The notes: generated by a model from the letters alone, not told the origin. 64,000 nucleotides of DNA from VAZQ01 sp036555745 (GCA_036555745.1 DATBKV010000138.1:62001-126000); one strand, 5' to 3'. Positions 45,956-54,761 are shown, counted from the first letter of the stretch. Made by a program: numbers and translations.

Positions 45956-46318
45956 ATGCATCGTCGATCGAGATATTCCCGCGCGCTACCCGCTGACATC
46001 GGCGAGATCGAGCAGCGCTTGTGGACATTGGAGCGGTACCTTGAGCGTCTGGGCGGCCGGACTTCGGCCGGCGCCGTGCAGGCCGCCGACCGGGTTGGCG
46101 AGGGCATCGCCTCCGCACTTACGAGCATCGCGCAACGGCTTCGCGGCGGGGCCAACTCAGTAAGCGATGAGGCGCTCAAACTCGGCAACGAGGCGGCGAA
46201 GCTCGGCAATGACGCCGTGCGCCGGCTCTCGCGCCAAGTCGAGGCGCGGCCGCTTGCGCTGCTGGCGGTGGCAGTGGGAGTGGGAGTGCTGGTTGGTCTG
46301 GCCAGCCGCCGCCGGTGA
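45956..46318 (+). CDS. YqjD/ElaB (DUF883)-like small membrane protein
   Basis: 120 residues. A basic N terminus and a long amphipathic helix (SNSVSDEALKLGNEAAKL type heptads around residues 60-95) lead to a C-terminal membrane anchor (ALLAVAVGVGVLVGLASRRR). This is the layout of YqjD/ElaB, C-tail-anchored stress proteins that associate with ribosomes in E. coli. ATG 45956 has GAGAGGA upstream, better than the earlier in-frame ATG at 45890. It is convergent with phyR (18 bp between stops) and may belong to the stress regulon. Confidence 0.75.
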   Translation: MHRRSRYSRALPADIGEIEQRLWTLERYLERLGGRTSAGAVQAADRVGEGIASALTSIAQRLRGGANSVSDEALKLGNEAAKLGNDAVRRLSRQVEARPLALLAVAVGVGVLVGLASRRR

Positions 46319-46336
46319 CGGCCGGTGGGGGCCGCC

Positions 46337-47140
46337 TCACACGGTGACCCGACGTTCGCGCCGTTTGGCGGTTCGCTCGAAAAACAGCGCTTGGCTTGCG
46401 ACCGCCGAGACTGTCGCCGGTTGGAAAGGCTTTGCGATCAGGAAGGCCGGCTCCGGCCGCTCCCCGGTGAGGAAGCGTTCCGGGTAGGCGGTGATGAAGA
46501 TCACCGGGGCCTCGAAAGATCCCAGCAGCTCGTTGACCGCTTCCAGTCCCGAACTGCCATCGGCGAGCTGGATGTCCGCGAGAATGAGCCCGGGTTGCTT
46601 GGTTTTGGTCAGCGCCAAGGCCTCGGCGTGGGTGCGGGCGACCCCGAGCACCCGATGCCCGAGCCCTTCCACCAGTGTTTCAAGCTCCATCGCGATGAAG
46701 GTATCGTCCTCGATGATTAGCACATCGGTAGCGATTTCGGCGGCGAGCTCCCGGCCGGATTCCTCGACCAGGCCGCGCAACTTCATCACGTCGATATCGA
46801 GCACGCGCGCGGCATCCGCCTCCGAGAATCCTTCGAGTGCGACTAGCAGGAATGCCTGCCGCGGCAGCGGCGTGATGTTGGCGAGCTTGTGCTCTCCGGG
46901 CAACGTCGTCTCCCCCGCAGTGGCGGCGCCGTTGATCGAGAGCGAATTCCAGATCTTCGTGAACAGGCGATAGAGGGCCACGCGGGGCCCGCGGGGGTCC
47001 TCGATCACGGCTCGGTCTGCGATCAGCGCCTCCAGTGTGGCGGCAACGTAGGCGTCCCCGGAGGCTTGGCTGCCCGTCAGAGCGCGGGCGTAACGGCGCA
47101 GAAAGGGTAGGTACTGGGCTACCGCTGCTGAGTTGGGCAC
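46337..47140 (-). CDS. phyR: General stress response regulator PhyR
   Basis: 267 residues. The N-terminal half mimics an ECF sigma factor (sigma2/sigma4-like; LPFLRRYARALTGSQASGDA, PLPRQAFLLVALEGFSEADA). The C-terminal half is a receiver with acidic pocket IIEDD, phospho-acceptor Asp189 (LILADIQLADGSSG) and Lys237 (LIAKPF). When phosphorylated it binds the anti-sigma factor NepR and frees EcfG. Start is GTG 47140 with GGGAGGG upstream. It is divergent from nepR-ecfG. A GGAAC element points towards it at 47201-47197. Confidence 0.95.
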   Translation of the reverse strand: MPNSAAVAQYLPFLRRYARALTGSQASGDAYVAATLEALIADRAVIEDPRGPRVALYRLFTKIWNSLSINGAATAGETTLPGEHKLANITPLPRQAFLLVALEGFSEADAARVLDIDVMKLRGLVEESGRELAAEIATDVLIIEDDTFIAMELETLVEGLGHRVLGVARTHAEALALTKTKQPGLILADIQLADGSSGLEAVNELLGSFEAPVIFITAYPERFLTGERPEPAFLIAKPFQPATVSAVASQALFFERTAKRRERRVTV

Positions 47141-47176
47141 TGGGACCCTCCCGTTGTTGCCACCAGCTTACCCATA

Positions 47177-47201
47177 AACTGGGTGTCGGGAAAAAAGTTC
47201 C
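47177..47201 (-). promoter_or_regulatory. Probable EcfG-type promoter for phyR (one mismatch)
   Basis: On the minus strand GGAAC (47201-47197) is followed by 16 bases and AGTT (47180-47177), one base from the consensus CGTT. With the plus-strand site it forms GTTCC-N7-GGAAC, a symmetric divergent promoter pair. Confidence 0.55.
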
Positions 47202-47208
47202 AGGACAC

Positions 47209-47233
47209 GGAACGAACGGTTTTGCGAGCCGTT
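47209..47233 (+). promoter_or_regulatory. EcfG-type promoter for nepR-ecfG (GGAAC-N16-CGTT)
   Basis: GGAAC at 47209-47213, 16 bases, CGTT at 47230-47233: an exact consensus match. It gives EcfG autoregulation of the nepR-ecfG operon, as known in other Hyphomicrobiales. The leader to ATG 47284 is about 45 bases. Confidence 0.9.
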
Positions 47234-47283
47234 ATGCTCTGACGAGCACAGAGGGACCCCGCCGGCGATTCCGGGCCGGGGAG

Positions 47284-47670
47284 ATGCAAATGAACGAGAA
47301 GGCAGTTCGGCCGAGAGCAGCGGCTCGAAACCCGATCGGGTCGGAGGCGGCACAACCCCCCCTAAGGCCAGAGGCGACCATGCAGAGCCACGCCGCAATG
47401 ACAAAGACCGGGGGACGCCTGAGCCGCGAAGACCAGCGCAGACTCGGTGACATTCTGCAACGCGTCTACGACGACGTGGTCCGTCAAGGCGTCCCCGACC
47501 GATTTAGAAATCTCCTTGACGAGCTCGACGACCAGAAAAAGGGGGGCGAAAAGCCGGCCTCGCCGGGGTCGGCGCAAGCCCGCGAGTCCAAGCCGGACGA
47601 GCTCATGGAGGCCCGCGGCTTCGGTCAAGGTGCCAAGAGTTTCCCCCAGGACAAGGGATCGAGCTCATGA
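47284..47670 (+). CDS. nepR: Anti-sigma factor NepR
   Basis: 128 residues. The functional core is the helix pair SREDQRRLGDILQRVYDDVV and GVPDRFRNLLDELDD, which grips EcfG and, alternatively, phosphorylated PhyR. The N-terminal 40 and C-terminal 40 residues are basic or low-complexity and longer than in the shortest NepR proteins. ATG 47284 follows GGGGAG; ATG 47380 is a possible shorter start. Its stop overlaps the ecfG start (ATGA), so the anti-sigma and sigma factors are made together. The gene is divergent from phyR. Confidence 0.9.
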   Translation: MQMNEKAVRPRAAARNPIGSEAAQPPLRPEATMQSHAAMTKTGGRLSREDQRRLGDILQRVYDDVVRQGVPDRFRNLLDELDDQKKGGEKPASPGSAQARESKPDELMEARGFGQGAKSFPQDKGSSS

Positions 47671-48218
47671 CAATGCGACCATCCGTGCGTGACGCGATGC
47701 TCGCAGCCGTTCCGAGTCTTCGCGCGTTTGCCATTTCACTGTGCGGCAACGTCGATCGTGCCGACGACCTGGTGCAGGAGACGTTGCTGCGCGCGATGGC
47801 GAATATCGATTCTTTCCAACCCGGCACCAACATGTCGGCTTGGCTTTTCACGATCCTGCGCAACCTGTTCCGCTCTGAATATCGCAAGCGGCGGCGCGAG
47901 GTTGAGGATACCGACGGCAGCTATGCCGAGAGCCTGAAGTCGCATCCGGAGCAGCACAGCCGGGTCGAGTTTCAGGAATTTCGCGTGGCGCTGGCCAAGC
48001 TGCCAGCGGATCAACGCGAGGCGCTGATCCTGGTCGGCGCATCGGGCTTCTCCTACGAGGAGGCAGCCGCGATCTGCGCGTGCGCGGTGGGAACGATCAA
48101 GAGCAGGGTCAATCGCGCGCGCACCCGGCTGGCTGAGCTGCTCTCGATCGACAGCGCGGACGACTTCGGCCCCGACCACACCACGCGTGCGATCCTCTCC
48201 GCTGGCGGGCGCGGCTGA
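47667..48218 (+). CDS. ecfG: General stress ECF sigma factor EcfG
   Basis: 183 residues. Sigma2 is read in AFAISLCGNVDRADDLVQET through NMSAWLFTILRNLFRSEYRK, and sigma4 in LPADQREALILVGASGFSYE through CAVGTIKSRVNRARTRLAEL, the recognition helix. It directs RNA polymerase to GGAAC-N16/17-CGTT promoters; such sites occur in this window at 47209 and 44556. ATG 47667 overlaps the nepR stop. Length and motifs are those of EcfG-group sigma factors. Confidence 0.95.
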   Translation: MTMRPSVRDAMLAAVPSLRAFAISLCGNVDRADDLVQETLLRAMANIDSFQPGTNMSAWLFTILRNLFRSEYRKRRREVEDTDGSYAESLKSHPEQHSRVEFQEFRVALAKLPADQREALILVGASGFSYEEAAAICACAVGTIKSRVNRARTRLAELLSIDSADDFGPDHTTRAILSAGGRG

Positions 48219-48291
48219 GGGTCTTCCGCAGGCCCCCGGCGACCGGCGACACGGACCGGCGCTACTGACAAATCGGGAAAAGCTACGTCGG

Positions 48292-49365
48292 TCAGGGGTG
48301 CTCCTCCTGCGTGAACCATTCGGTCGGCAGCTCACGCCCGAGCGCGCGCTCTTTCGCCTTGCGATAGACGAGCGCGCCCGCGGCGGCGAATTGATAACCG
48401 AGCCCGATATTGTTGATAAAGCAGGTGACGTCGGCCTCCGATTTGCGGCTTTCAGCCCGGCCCACAATAAGGTCGGGTAAGGTCGGCAGCCGCTTGAAGT
48501 CGATCTCCTCCGCCAGCTGCCAGCCGCGACCCGGTGCCTTTTCCGCGATCGTCACGTCCTTCGCGACGACGTGGAGGGGAGCCGGATCGTTAGCGTGGAT
48601 GACGACGCGATCGGCGCGCTTGACCGCTGCAACTTCGAGCTCCGGACGCTTGATCGAGCTGACGTGCATCCCCGGCTCGATCCAGCGTTCGAAGAAGACG
48701 GGATCGATGGAGTTGGTCGCGCACATCACGATATCGGCGCGCGCGATCGCTTCTTCCGGAGCGCCGACGGGCTCGACTGGGATGCCGAGCAGCTTGCACA
48801 TTGCTTCGGCAAAGCTCTTGCAGTTTCTTGGGTTGGGACTGAAGCAGCGGATGCGCTCGATTTCACGTACGGCACACGCCGCCATCAGCTGCGCGCCCGC
48901 CTGCCAACCGGATCCGAGCACTCCGAGCGTTCGTGCGTTTGCGCGCGCGAGATATTTGACCGCGAGCCCATTGGCGGCACCCACGCGTGTGCGCTGCAGC
49001 ACGCCGTCGGGCAGAATGGCGAGCGGCTCGCCATTTTCCACCGAGAACAGCAGCACCAGTCCGACGTAGCGGCCGTTAGACGCGGCGGCCACCTTTTCGC
49101 GTCGCATATTGTTGCCGCGCTTTGGCCAGGTGATGATGTCGGAATTGATGCGAACGGCCCCAACGCCGAGCTTCGGGACCACGCCGTCCATGGACTTGAG
49201 GCTGTAGAGCGCTTCCGGCCGCGCGGTCGGCGTGAAACAGTCGGAGCGCGTGCGCGACACCCCACGTCCCTCCGCCAGCTCGACATAGGCCTGTTCCATC
49301 ACCTCGATGCATTCCCGCATCGTCAGCAGCTTATCGACGTCCTCATTCGACAGGATCAGGGTCAT
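48292..49365 (-). CDS. Ornithine cyclodeaminase / mu-crystallin family protein
   Basis: 357 residues. NAD(H)-binding motif LGVLGSGWQAGAQLMAACAV in the middle, substrate segment NNMRREKVAAASNGRYVGLV with the conserved lysine region, and ADIVMCATNSIDPVFFERWI after it. The family includes ornithine cyclodeaminases, alanine and other imino-acid reductases and tauropine-like enzymes. ATG 49365 begins MTLILSNEDVDKLLTMRE, the usual N terminus; the open frame extends to 49812 without coding character. It is monocistronic. The substrate is unknown; an imine-forming or imine-reducing role could connect with amino-aromatic metabolism but there is no genetic linkage. Confidence 0.88.
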   Translation of the reverse strand: MTLILSNEDVDKLLTMRECIEVMEQAYVELAEGRGVSRTRSDCFTPTARPEALYSLKSMDGVVPKLGVGAVRINSDIITWPKRGNNMRREKVAAASNGRYVGLVLLFSVENGEPLAILPDGVLQRTRVGAANGLAVKYLARANARTLGVLGSGWQAGAQLMAACAVREIERIRCFSPNPRNCKSFAEAMCKLLGIPVEPVGAPEEAIARADIVMCATNSIDPVFFERWIEPGMHVSSIKRPELEVAAVKRADRVVIHANDPAPLHVVAKDVTIAEKAPGRGWQLAEEIDFKRLPTLPDLIVGRAESRKSEADVTCFINNIGLGYQFAAAGALVYRKAKERALGRELPTEWFTQEEHP

Positions 49366-49765
49366 GGCGCTGGCCTCGGCGGGGGCCCTCACGATAGCAG
49401 AATCCGCACACAGGCCAGGTCCTCGTGTGTGCAGGTAAGGCATACGGTAAGTGGCACCTATAGTCGAATACCCGTGAGCCGCCCGGCGCTGAAATCGCTC
49501 GCCACGATTGCCGCGCGATGCTGCCATGCGAGCGCGAGCATTTGAACCAATTCGCCTCGACTCGACACTAACTGGCGTAGGATTGCGGGGAGCGAGCACG
49601 GGCCGGATGCGGGGAACGGTGAGGGGCTCAGGTTTGTTTACCGAATCAATGCAGGCTTCGCTTGGCGCTTGCCGACAATCCGGCCGGCACCGCCTTGCTC
49701 GCATGCCAATATGAGCAGTCAGCGCGGCACGCCGCCTGAGTTGGAACAATAGTCGGGAGAATGTC
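49366..49765. other. Divergent intergenic region, no gene recognised
   Basis: 400 bp between the ornithine-cyclodeaminase-like and L,D-transpeptidase genes. It should contain both promoters. A GGAAC at 49743 is too close to the downstream start to be an EcfG promoter. No repeat or hairpin was noted. Confidence 0.4.
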
Positions 49766-51244
49766 GTGGGGAAATTGGCGGGGGCAACACCTCTTGCAAC
49801 GAACGCCGGCATGCTCGCGCTCCTGCGCGCGGCGCTGGTATCGGGTTCTGCTTTGGGCTTGCTGGCGGGACTGGGAAGTCCGGCGGATGCCGGCCCGCGC
49901 GGAAGTTACTTCAGCCCCTATGGGTGGTACGGCGGCGGCTGGTTTCTGCCGCCCGCGAGCGCTCCCGGCCGCAGGGCGCGGCGCGCTCCGAACCGAGCCG
50001 AGACTCTCGAGCCGGCCAAGGACGCGGGTTTCGGCGACATGCCGAAGGGGCCCTTGCAGATCGTCGTCTCGATTGACGATCAGAAAGTCACGCTCTTCAG
50101 CAATGGCGCGCGGGTCGCACAGGGGCCGGTCTCGACCGGCGTGCCCGGCCACCCTACCCCAATGGGCATCTTCAGCATCATCGAGAAGGACCGTTACCAT
50201 CACTCCAACATCTACAGCGCCGCGCCGATGCCCTACATGCAGCGGATCACCTGGTCCGGGGTGGCGCTGCACGAAGGCGTGCTGCCGGGCTATCCGGCTT
50301 CGCACGGTTGCATCCGCATGTCGCACGACTTTGCCCGCAAGCTGTGGCCGATCACCAAGCTTGGCATTCGCGTAATCGTCGCGCGCAACCAAGTGACCCC
50401 TGTCGCGTTCGAGCATCCCAAACTGTTTGCGCCGAAACTCAAGCCTGAGGCGCCGCAAATCGCGGCCGCAGGCATCTCGGACGAACGCCCCCAGTCAGCA
50501 ATCAGGGTGGCGCAGGTGACGCCGACCGGCGGTGATCGCGAGGCCAGCGACGCGGTGCCCGACGTTCCGCCGATTGAGTCGGCTCCCGGCAGCGGCCGTG
50601 GTCGCAACTCCGCCATCGGGTCGCCGCAGGCTGCGCAGGTCGAGCCCCTGGCAACTTCGGCACAAGGCAACCGCGCCATCGCGCAATCGCGTCCGGGCGA
50701 GGAGGTGTCGTCTCCCGGCAACAGTGATGTCGGTGCGCCCGCAACCACCGCCGACCCGCCCAAACCCATCGCGCCGCGCCTTAAGGCGGCCGACCAGCCG
50801 GCCAAGCGCAGCGGGCAGATTGCGGTATTCGTCAGTCGCAAGGAAATGAAGATGTTCGTGCGGCAAGGCTTCATTCCGCTGTTCGATGTTCCGATCACCA
50901 TTGACGAGCCTGACCGGCCGCTCGGCACTCACGTGTTTACCGCCATGGGTACGACCGATGATGGCGCCGGCATGCGTTGGAATCTCATGAGCATTCCCAC
51001 GGATCCGTCCCCCCGGATCGAGCCGAGGGATGGTCGGAGAAAATTCAAGGAGCAGGCCGAGCCGATCGTCCACCTGAAACGGGCATCGAGCGCCGCAGAG
51101 GCACTCGATCGCATTCACTTTCCGAAGGAGGCCGCCGATCGCGTCGACGAGTTGCTGATCCCCGGCTCGTCGCTGGTGGTCTCCGATGAAGGCCTCGGTC
51201 GTGAGACCGGGCGCTACACGGAATTCATCGTCCTCACGCGTTAG
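49766..51244 (+). CDS. L,D-transpeptidase (YkuD) with a second, degenerate C-terminal module
   Basis: 492 residues, exported (hydrophobic stretch about residues 22-40). Residues 95-205 are a YkuD domain: PLQIVVSIDDQKVTLFSNG, GVPGHPTPMGIFSI, VALHEG (His169) and PASHGCIRMSHDFA with catalytic His180 and Cys182. It cross-links peptidoglycan 3-3 or attaches proteins. A Pro/Ala-rich linker (about 225-345) leads to a second module (GQIAVFVSRKEMKMFVRQG, TIDEPDRPLGTHVFTAMG) that looks like the first half of another YkuD fold without the SHGC motif. Start GTG 49766 follows TCGGGAGAA; ATG 49808-49811 would shorten the N region. Confidence 0.88.
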   Translation: MGKLAGATPLATNAGMLALLRAALVSGSALGLLAGLGSPADAGPRGSYFSPYGWYGGGWFLPPASAPGRRARRAPNRAETLEPAKDAGFGDMPKGPLQIVVSIDDQKVTLFSNGARVAQGPVSTGVPGHPTPMGIFSIIEKDRYHHSNIYSAAPMPYMQRITWSGVALHEGVLPGYPASHGCIRMSHDFARKLWPITKLGIRVIVARNQVTPVAFEHPKLFAPKLKPEAPQIAAAGISDERPQSAIRVAQVTPTGGDREASDAVPDVPPIESAPGSGRGRNSAIGSPQAAQVEPLATSAQGNRAIAQSRPGEEVSSPGNSDVGAPATTADPPKPIAPRLKAADQPAKRSGQIAVFVSRKEMKMFVRQGFIPLFDVPITIDEPDRPLGTHVFTAMGTTDDGAGMRWNLMSIPTDPSPRIEPRDGRRKFKEQAEPIVHLKRASSAAEALDRIHFPKEAADRVDELLIPGSSLVVSDEGLGRETGRYTEFIVLTR

Positions 51245-51335
51245 CCGTCGGTTGCCAGTGGTGGGATGCGCCGCGATCCACTAGGCTCGCGCGTGCCTCC
51301 GCGCAATGGGGCCGCGGCGGCGGGAGGGTGAGCCA

Positions 51336-52319
51336 ATGCACGGACGGTCAGGCGCTCGCGGATGGGCTGTTGTTGCAGCCGTCGCGGCGGCAGCATGCGC
51401 ATCGATGACGATTGCGCCGGCGGAGAGCTGGCCCACCAGGCGGGTCCAGATCATCGTGCCGTTCTCGCCCGGCAGCGCCACCGACCTGCTCCCGCGGACT
51501 ATCTTCGAGCACGTCTCGGCGAAAGTCGGCCAGCCCATCATCATTGAAAACCGGCCGGGCGGAGGGGGCGCCATCGGGGTCAGTTCCGTCGCCAAGGCGG
51601 AGCCGGACGGTCACACCATTCTGGTCCACTCCAATGCACTGGTGACGGCACCGGCGATCCAGAGCATGCCTTACGACCCGGTGCAGGATTTTGCCGGGAT
51701 CACGCCGCTGGGCAACGTGCCGCTGGTGCTGGTGATCTCGCCGCAGAAGAACATCAAGACGCTCAGGGAGCTCGTGGCCGCGGCCAAGGCCAAGCCGGGG
51801 TCGATCAATTACGCCGCCGCCGGCATCGGCACCCCGCCACATCTGACTACCGAGCGATTCCGCCTGGCCGCCAAGTTCGAGGGTCAACTCGTTCCCTTCA
51901 AGGGCGCGCCCGAGGCGATCACCGAGGTCCTTGCAGGACGAGTAGACTTCTACTTCTGCCCGATCACTCCGGCGATGCCGTTGATCCGCGAAGGCAAGTT
52001 GTTGGCGCTCGCCGTCAGCAGCTCGAAGCGTGCGTCCGCCTTGCCGGACGTCCCGACCACGGTGGAAGCGGGATTTCCCGATTCCGACTTCGATTTCTGG
52101 ATCGGGATGGTCGTGCCGAAGAAGACCCCGCGCGACATCGTCGCGCATATCCACCGGGAGACGGTGAACGCACTCGAGGATCGGGCTGTCAAGGAGAGGC
52201 TGACGAAGCTCGGCGTGGAGGAGATGGTAATGAGCCCTGAGGACTTCGACGCCCGGATCGCCCGCGAGGCCCCGATCGCGGTCGCCCTGGCCAAGGCCGC
52301 GGGATTAGGGGTGAAGTGA
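51336..52319 (+). CDS. Tripartite tricarboxylate transporter substrate-binding protein (Bug family)
   Basis: 327 residues. Signal peptide, then the Bug start PTRRVQIIVPFSPGSATDLL, followed by IIENRPGGGGAIGVSSVAKA, QSMPYDPVQDFAGIT and FKGAPEAITEVLAGRVDFYF, all family landmarks. Bug proteins bind carboxylates in the periplasm; most genomes of this group have many without a linked TctAB permease, as here. ATG 51336 follows GGGAGGGTGAG. It lies 82 bp upstream of the haloacetate-dehalogenase-like gene, so it may deliver a halogenated or similar short acid; that is inference. Confidence 0.9.
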   Translation: MHGRSGARGWAVVAAVAAAACASMTIAPAESWPTRRVQIIVPFSPGSATDLLPRTIFEHVSAKVGQPIIIENRPGGGGAIGVSSVAKAEPDGHTILVHSNALVTAPAIQSMPYDPVQDFAGITPLGNVPLVLVISPQKNIKTLRELVAAAKAKPGSINYAAAGIGTPPHLTTERFRLAAKFEGQLVPFKGAPEAITEVLAGRVDFYFCPITPAMPLIREGKLLALAVSSSKRASALPDVPTTVEAGFPDSDFDFWIGMVVPKKTPRDIVAHIHRETVNALEDRAVKERLTKLGVEEMVMSPEDFDARIAREAPIAVALAKAAGLGVK

Positions 52320-52401
52320 CGTCGGCGGCGTCGCCGACGGCTGAGACCTCTTCGGTGCGCAGCAACTTCCGGGACAGGCAGCGCTGCAGGGCGGCCAGGA
52401 G

Positions 52402-53307
52402 ATGTTCGAAGGCTTCACCCGCAGCGAGATTAAAACCAGCGGCGCGCGCATCGTCACCGTGCGCGGCGGCAGGGGGCCGCCGGTGCTGCTTATGCACGGT
52501 AACCCGTTCACGCACGTGTCCTGGCACAAGCTGGCGCCGCGGCTTGCGACCGAGTTCACAGTGGTCGCCACCGACCTGCGCGGCTACGGCGATTCGGAAA
52601 AGCCACCTGGCGGCGCGGATCACGGCGGCTACTCGTTCCGCGCCCTGGCGCAGGACCAGGTCGAGGTCATGGCGGCGCTCGGCTTTGAGCGTTTTTACGC
52701 CGCCGGCCACGATCGCGGCGCGCGCGTGCTCCACCGCATGTGTCTCGACCAGCCGGACAAGGTGACCCGCGCCGCCATTCTCGACATCATCCCGCAGCAT
52801 CACCTGCTCAACCACGTGACGCGGGAATGGGGCACCTTCTCCTGGCACTGGTTCTTCATGATCCAGCCTTACGATTTTCCCGAGCGGCTGATGGGCGCCG
52901 ATCCGGATTTTTTCATCGAGCGCAAGCTGTCCAAGACCACGCAGGGACTGAGTTTCTTCGATCCGGCGGCGCTCGCCGAATACAAGCGCTGCTTTCGCAA
53001 CCCCGCGACCATTCACGCCATGTGCGAGGATTATCGTGCGACTCATGGCGTCGACCTCGCGATGGACAGCGAGGACTTCGCCGCCGGCAACAAGGTCAGC
53101 TGCCCGGTGCTGCTGTTGTGGGGCGCCACCGGCGGAGTCGGGCGCAACCACAAGCCGACGGAGATTTGGCCGCGTTACGCGGCCGACATCCGCCGCGCCA
53201 GCGCGCTGCCATGCGGCCATTACCTGTGCGAGGAAGCGCCGGAGCAAACATATCGCGAGCTGCGCGATTTCTTTGCGGCAGACTTCGACGATGAGCGGCG
53301 GGTCTAG
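52402..53307 (+). CDS. Fluoroacetate/haloacetate dehalogenase-like alpha/beta hydrolase
   Basis: 301 residues. All active-site features of fluoroacetate dehalogenase are present: nucleophile Asp104 in AGHDRGARVLHRM, halide-side Arg105 and Arg108, acid Asp128 (AAILDIIP), fluoride-pocket His149-Trp150 (WHWFFM) and Tyr211 (CEDYRA), and base His273 (PCGHYLCEE). The oxyanion region is LMHGNPFTHVSWH. This fits hydrolytic defluorination or dechlorination of haloacetates. The start ATG 52402 has AGGAG directly in front. The upstream Bug gene is on the same strand. Substrate preference cannot be settled without assay. Confidence 0.88.
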   Translation: MFEGFTRSEIKTSGARIVTVRGGRGPPVLLMHGNPFTHVSWHKLAPRLATEFTVVATDLRGYGDSEKPPGGADHGGYSFRALAQDQVEVMAALGFERFYAAGHDRGARVLHRMCLDQPDKVTRAAILDIIPQHHLLNHVTREWGTFSWHWFFMIQPYDFPERLMGADPDFFIERKLSKTTQGLSFFDPAALAEYKRCFRNPATIHAMCEDYRATHGVDLAMDSEDFAAGNKVSCPVLLLWGATGGVGRNHKPTEIWPRYAADIRRASALPCGHYLCEEAPEQTYRELRDFFAADFDDERRV

Positions 53308-53478
53308 CAATGGCTGGCCGTCCCGCCTCAGCAGCTGGCGTGCTGGTCCGCTCCTGGTGAGGCGCCTATCCGCGCCTTGCCGCGCGCGCCGCGCCGACAT
53401 CGCCGGCACCGGCCGTTTCGGTGATCGAGCCCAGGCGCCGCTGTTAGGGGCGCCATCACACGAGGGCTGGCCGGCAGC

Positions 53479-54453
53479 TCAGACCACGTGATCGGGAGCC
53501 AGGTGGCAGGCGGTCTCCGCGCTGGTCTCGATCTGCAAGGTCGTGTGCCCGATCCCGAAGCGGCGCCTCAGCTCAATCGCGGCCTGCATCAGGAATTCGT
53601 CGCCGGGATGGCCGGCGGGCAGGACGAGATGCGCCGTCAGCGCACTCTCGGTCGTGCTCATCGACCAGATATGTAGATCGTGGACGGCGGAGACCCCCCT
53701 ACAGGATTCGAGATACCGCCGCACCGTCCGGGGGTCGATTGCGGCCGGGACTGCGCTCACCGACATTGCCAGCGAGTCGCGCAACAAGCTCCAGGTGGCC
53801 CAAACGATCAGGCCGCACACCCCCAGGCTCGTGAGGGGGTCGACCACAAGCCAGCCGGTATAGAGCATGATCGCCCCGGCAACGACGACGCCTGCCGATA
53901 CCGCGGCGTCGGCCAGCATATGCAGGAACGCGCCACGGACGTTGAGGTCGCCCTTGCGCCCGGAGGCGAACAGCCACGCGGTCACGCCATTGATGACGAT
54001 GCCGACCGCGGCCACGATCATGACGGTGCCGCTCGCCACCGGTTCCGGATTGAACAATCGCAGGATGGCCTCCCACGCGATTGCACCCACCGCCGTCAGC
54101 AAGAGCACCGCGTTGAATAGCGCCGCCAGGATCGACGAGCCGCCGAGGCCGTAGGTCAGGCGCGGTGACGGAGGCCGGCGGGTCAGCGCGCTCGCGATCC
54201 AGGCGATGGCGAGCCCCAGAACATCGGAGAGGTTGTGTCCGGCATCCGCGATGAGCGCCATGGAATTTGCGGCCACGCCGTAACCGAGCTCGACCGCGAC
54301 GAAGGTCAGGTTCAAGGCAACGCCGATCGCAAAGGCGCGGCCGAAATTCGCGGGCGCGTGGAGATGCCCCGGACCGTGCGCGTGAGAGGCGTGATCGCTA
54401 TGATCGTGAGAGGGAGGCACGGTCCCTGCCGCCGCGCGGATCGCGGCGTCCAT
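53479..54453 (-). CDS. Cation diffusion facilitator metal exporter (CzcD/ZitB type)
   Basis: 324 residues. A histidine-rich N terminus (SHDHSDHASHAHGPGHLHAP) precedes six membrane segments. Transport-site motifs are MALIADAGHNLSDVLGL (H-x3-D) in segment 2 and FLHMLADAAVSAGVV in segment 5. The C-terminal cytoplasmic domain reads VHDLHIWSMSTTESALTAHL, typical of Zn/Co/Cd exporters. ATG 54453 is the start. It is monocistronic and convergent with the dehalogenase gene. Confidence 0.93.
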   Translation of the reverse strand: MDAAIRAAAGTVPPSHDHSDHASHAHGPGHLHAPANFGRAFAIGVALNLTFVAVELGYGVAANSMALIADAGHNLSDVLGLAIAWIASALTRRPPSPRLTYGLGGSSILAALFNAVLLLTAVGAIAWEAILRLFNPEPVASGTVMIVAAVGIVINGVTAWLFASGRKGDLNVRGAFLHMLADAAVSAGVVVAGAIMLYTGWLVVDPLTSLGVCGLIVWATWSLLRDSLAMSVSAVPAAIDPRTVRRYLESCRGVSAVHDLHIWSMSTTESALTAHLVLPAGHPGDEFLMQAAIELRRRFGIGHTTLQIETSAETACHLAPDHVV

Positions 54454-54491
54454 GTGCTGCGGGAGTCGCCCCTGCTTGGGTCACTGCAGCG

Positions 54492-54761
54492 TCACGCGAA
54501 GCGCTCGCGCGACCGTGCCTGCGCTTTCATCGCTTCCGTTTCGCGGTCGCGCGGCGGGCTCGTGGTCTGCAGCGACTGGAGCAGCCGGTGAGCAGCGTCC
54601 GAAACCTCATCGACGGCGCGCGCGAAGGCGGCGGCGTTCACCTTCGAGGGGTGCGTGAATCCGCTGAGCTTGCGGACAAACTGCAGGGCGGAGGCGCGGA
54701 TTTCGTCCTCGCTGGCGGGCGGCTCGAAGTTGAACAGGGTCCGGATGTTCCGGCACATCAA
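54492..54761 (-). CDS. DUF2277 family protein
   Basis: 89 residues, about the family's usual length. The conserved N terminus MCRNIRTLFNFEPPASEDEI and RKLSGFTHPSKVNAAAF are diagnostic of DUF2277, whose function is unknown. ATG 54758 is as likely a start as 54761. The gene is divergent from the alpha/beta hydrolase at 54770 with only 8 bp between starts, and follows the CDF start by 38 bp on the same strand, so it may be co-transcribed with it. Confidence 0.9.
   Translation of the reverse strand: MMCRNIRTLFNFEPPASEDEIRASALQFVRKLSGFTHPSKVNAAAFARAVDEVSDAAHRLLQSLQTTSPPRDRETEAMKAQARSRERFA

Noticed and set aside
49743..49764. GGAAC followed by CGTG before the L,D-transpeptidase gene
   Set aside because: The -10-like bases would overlap the ribosome site and start codon, leaving no leader.
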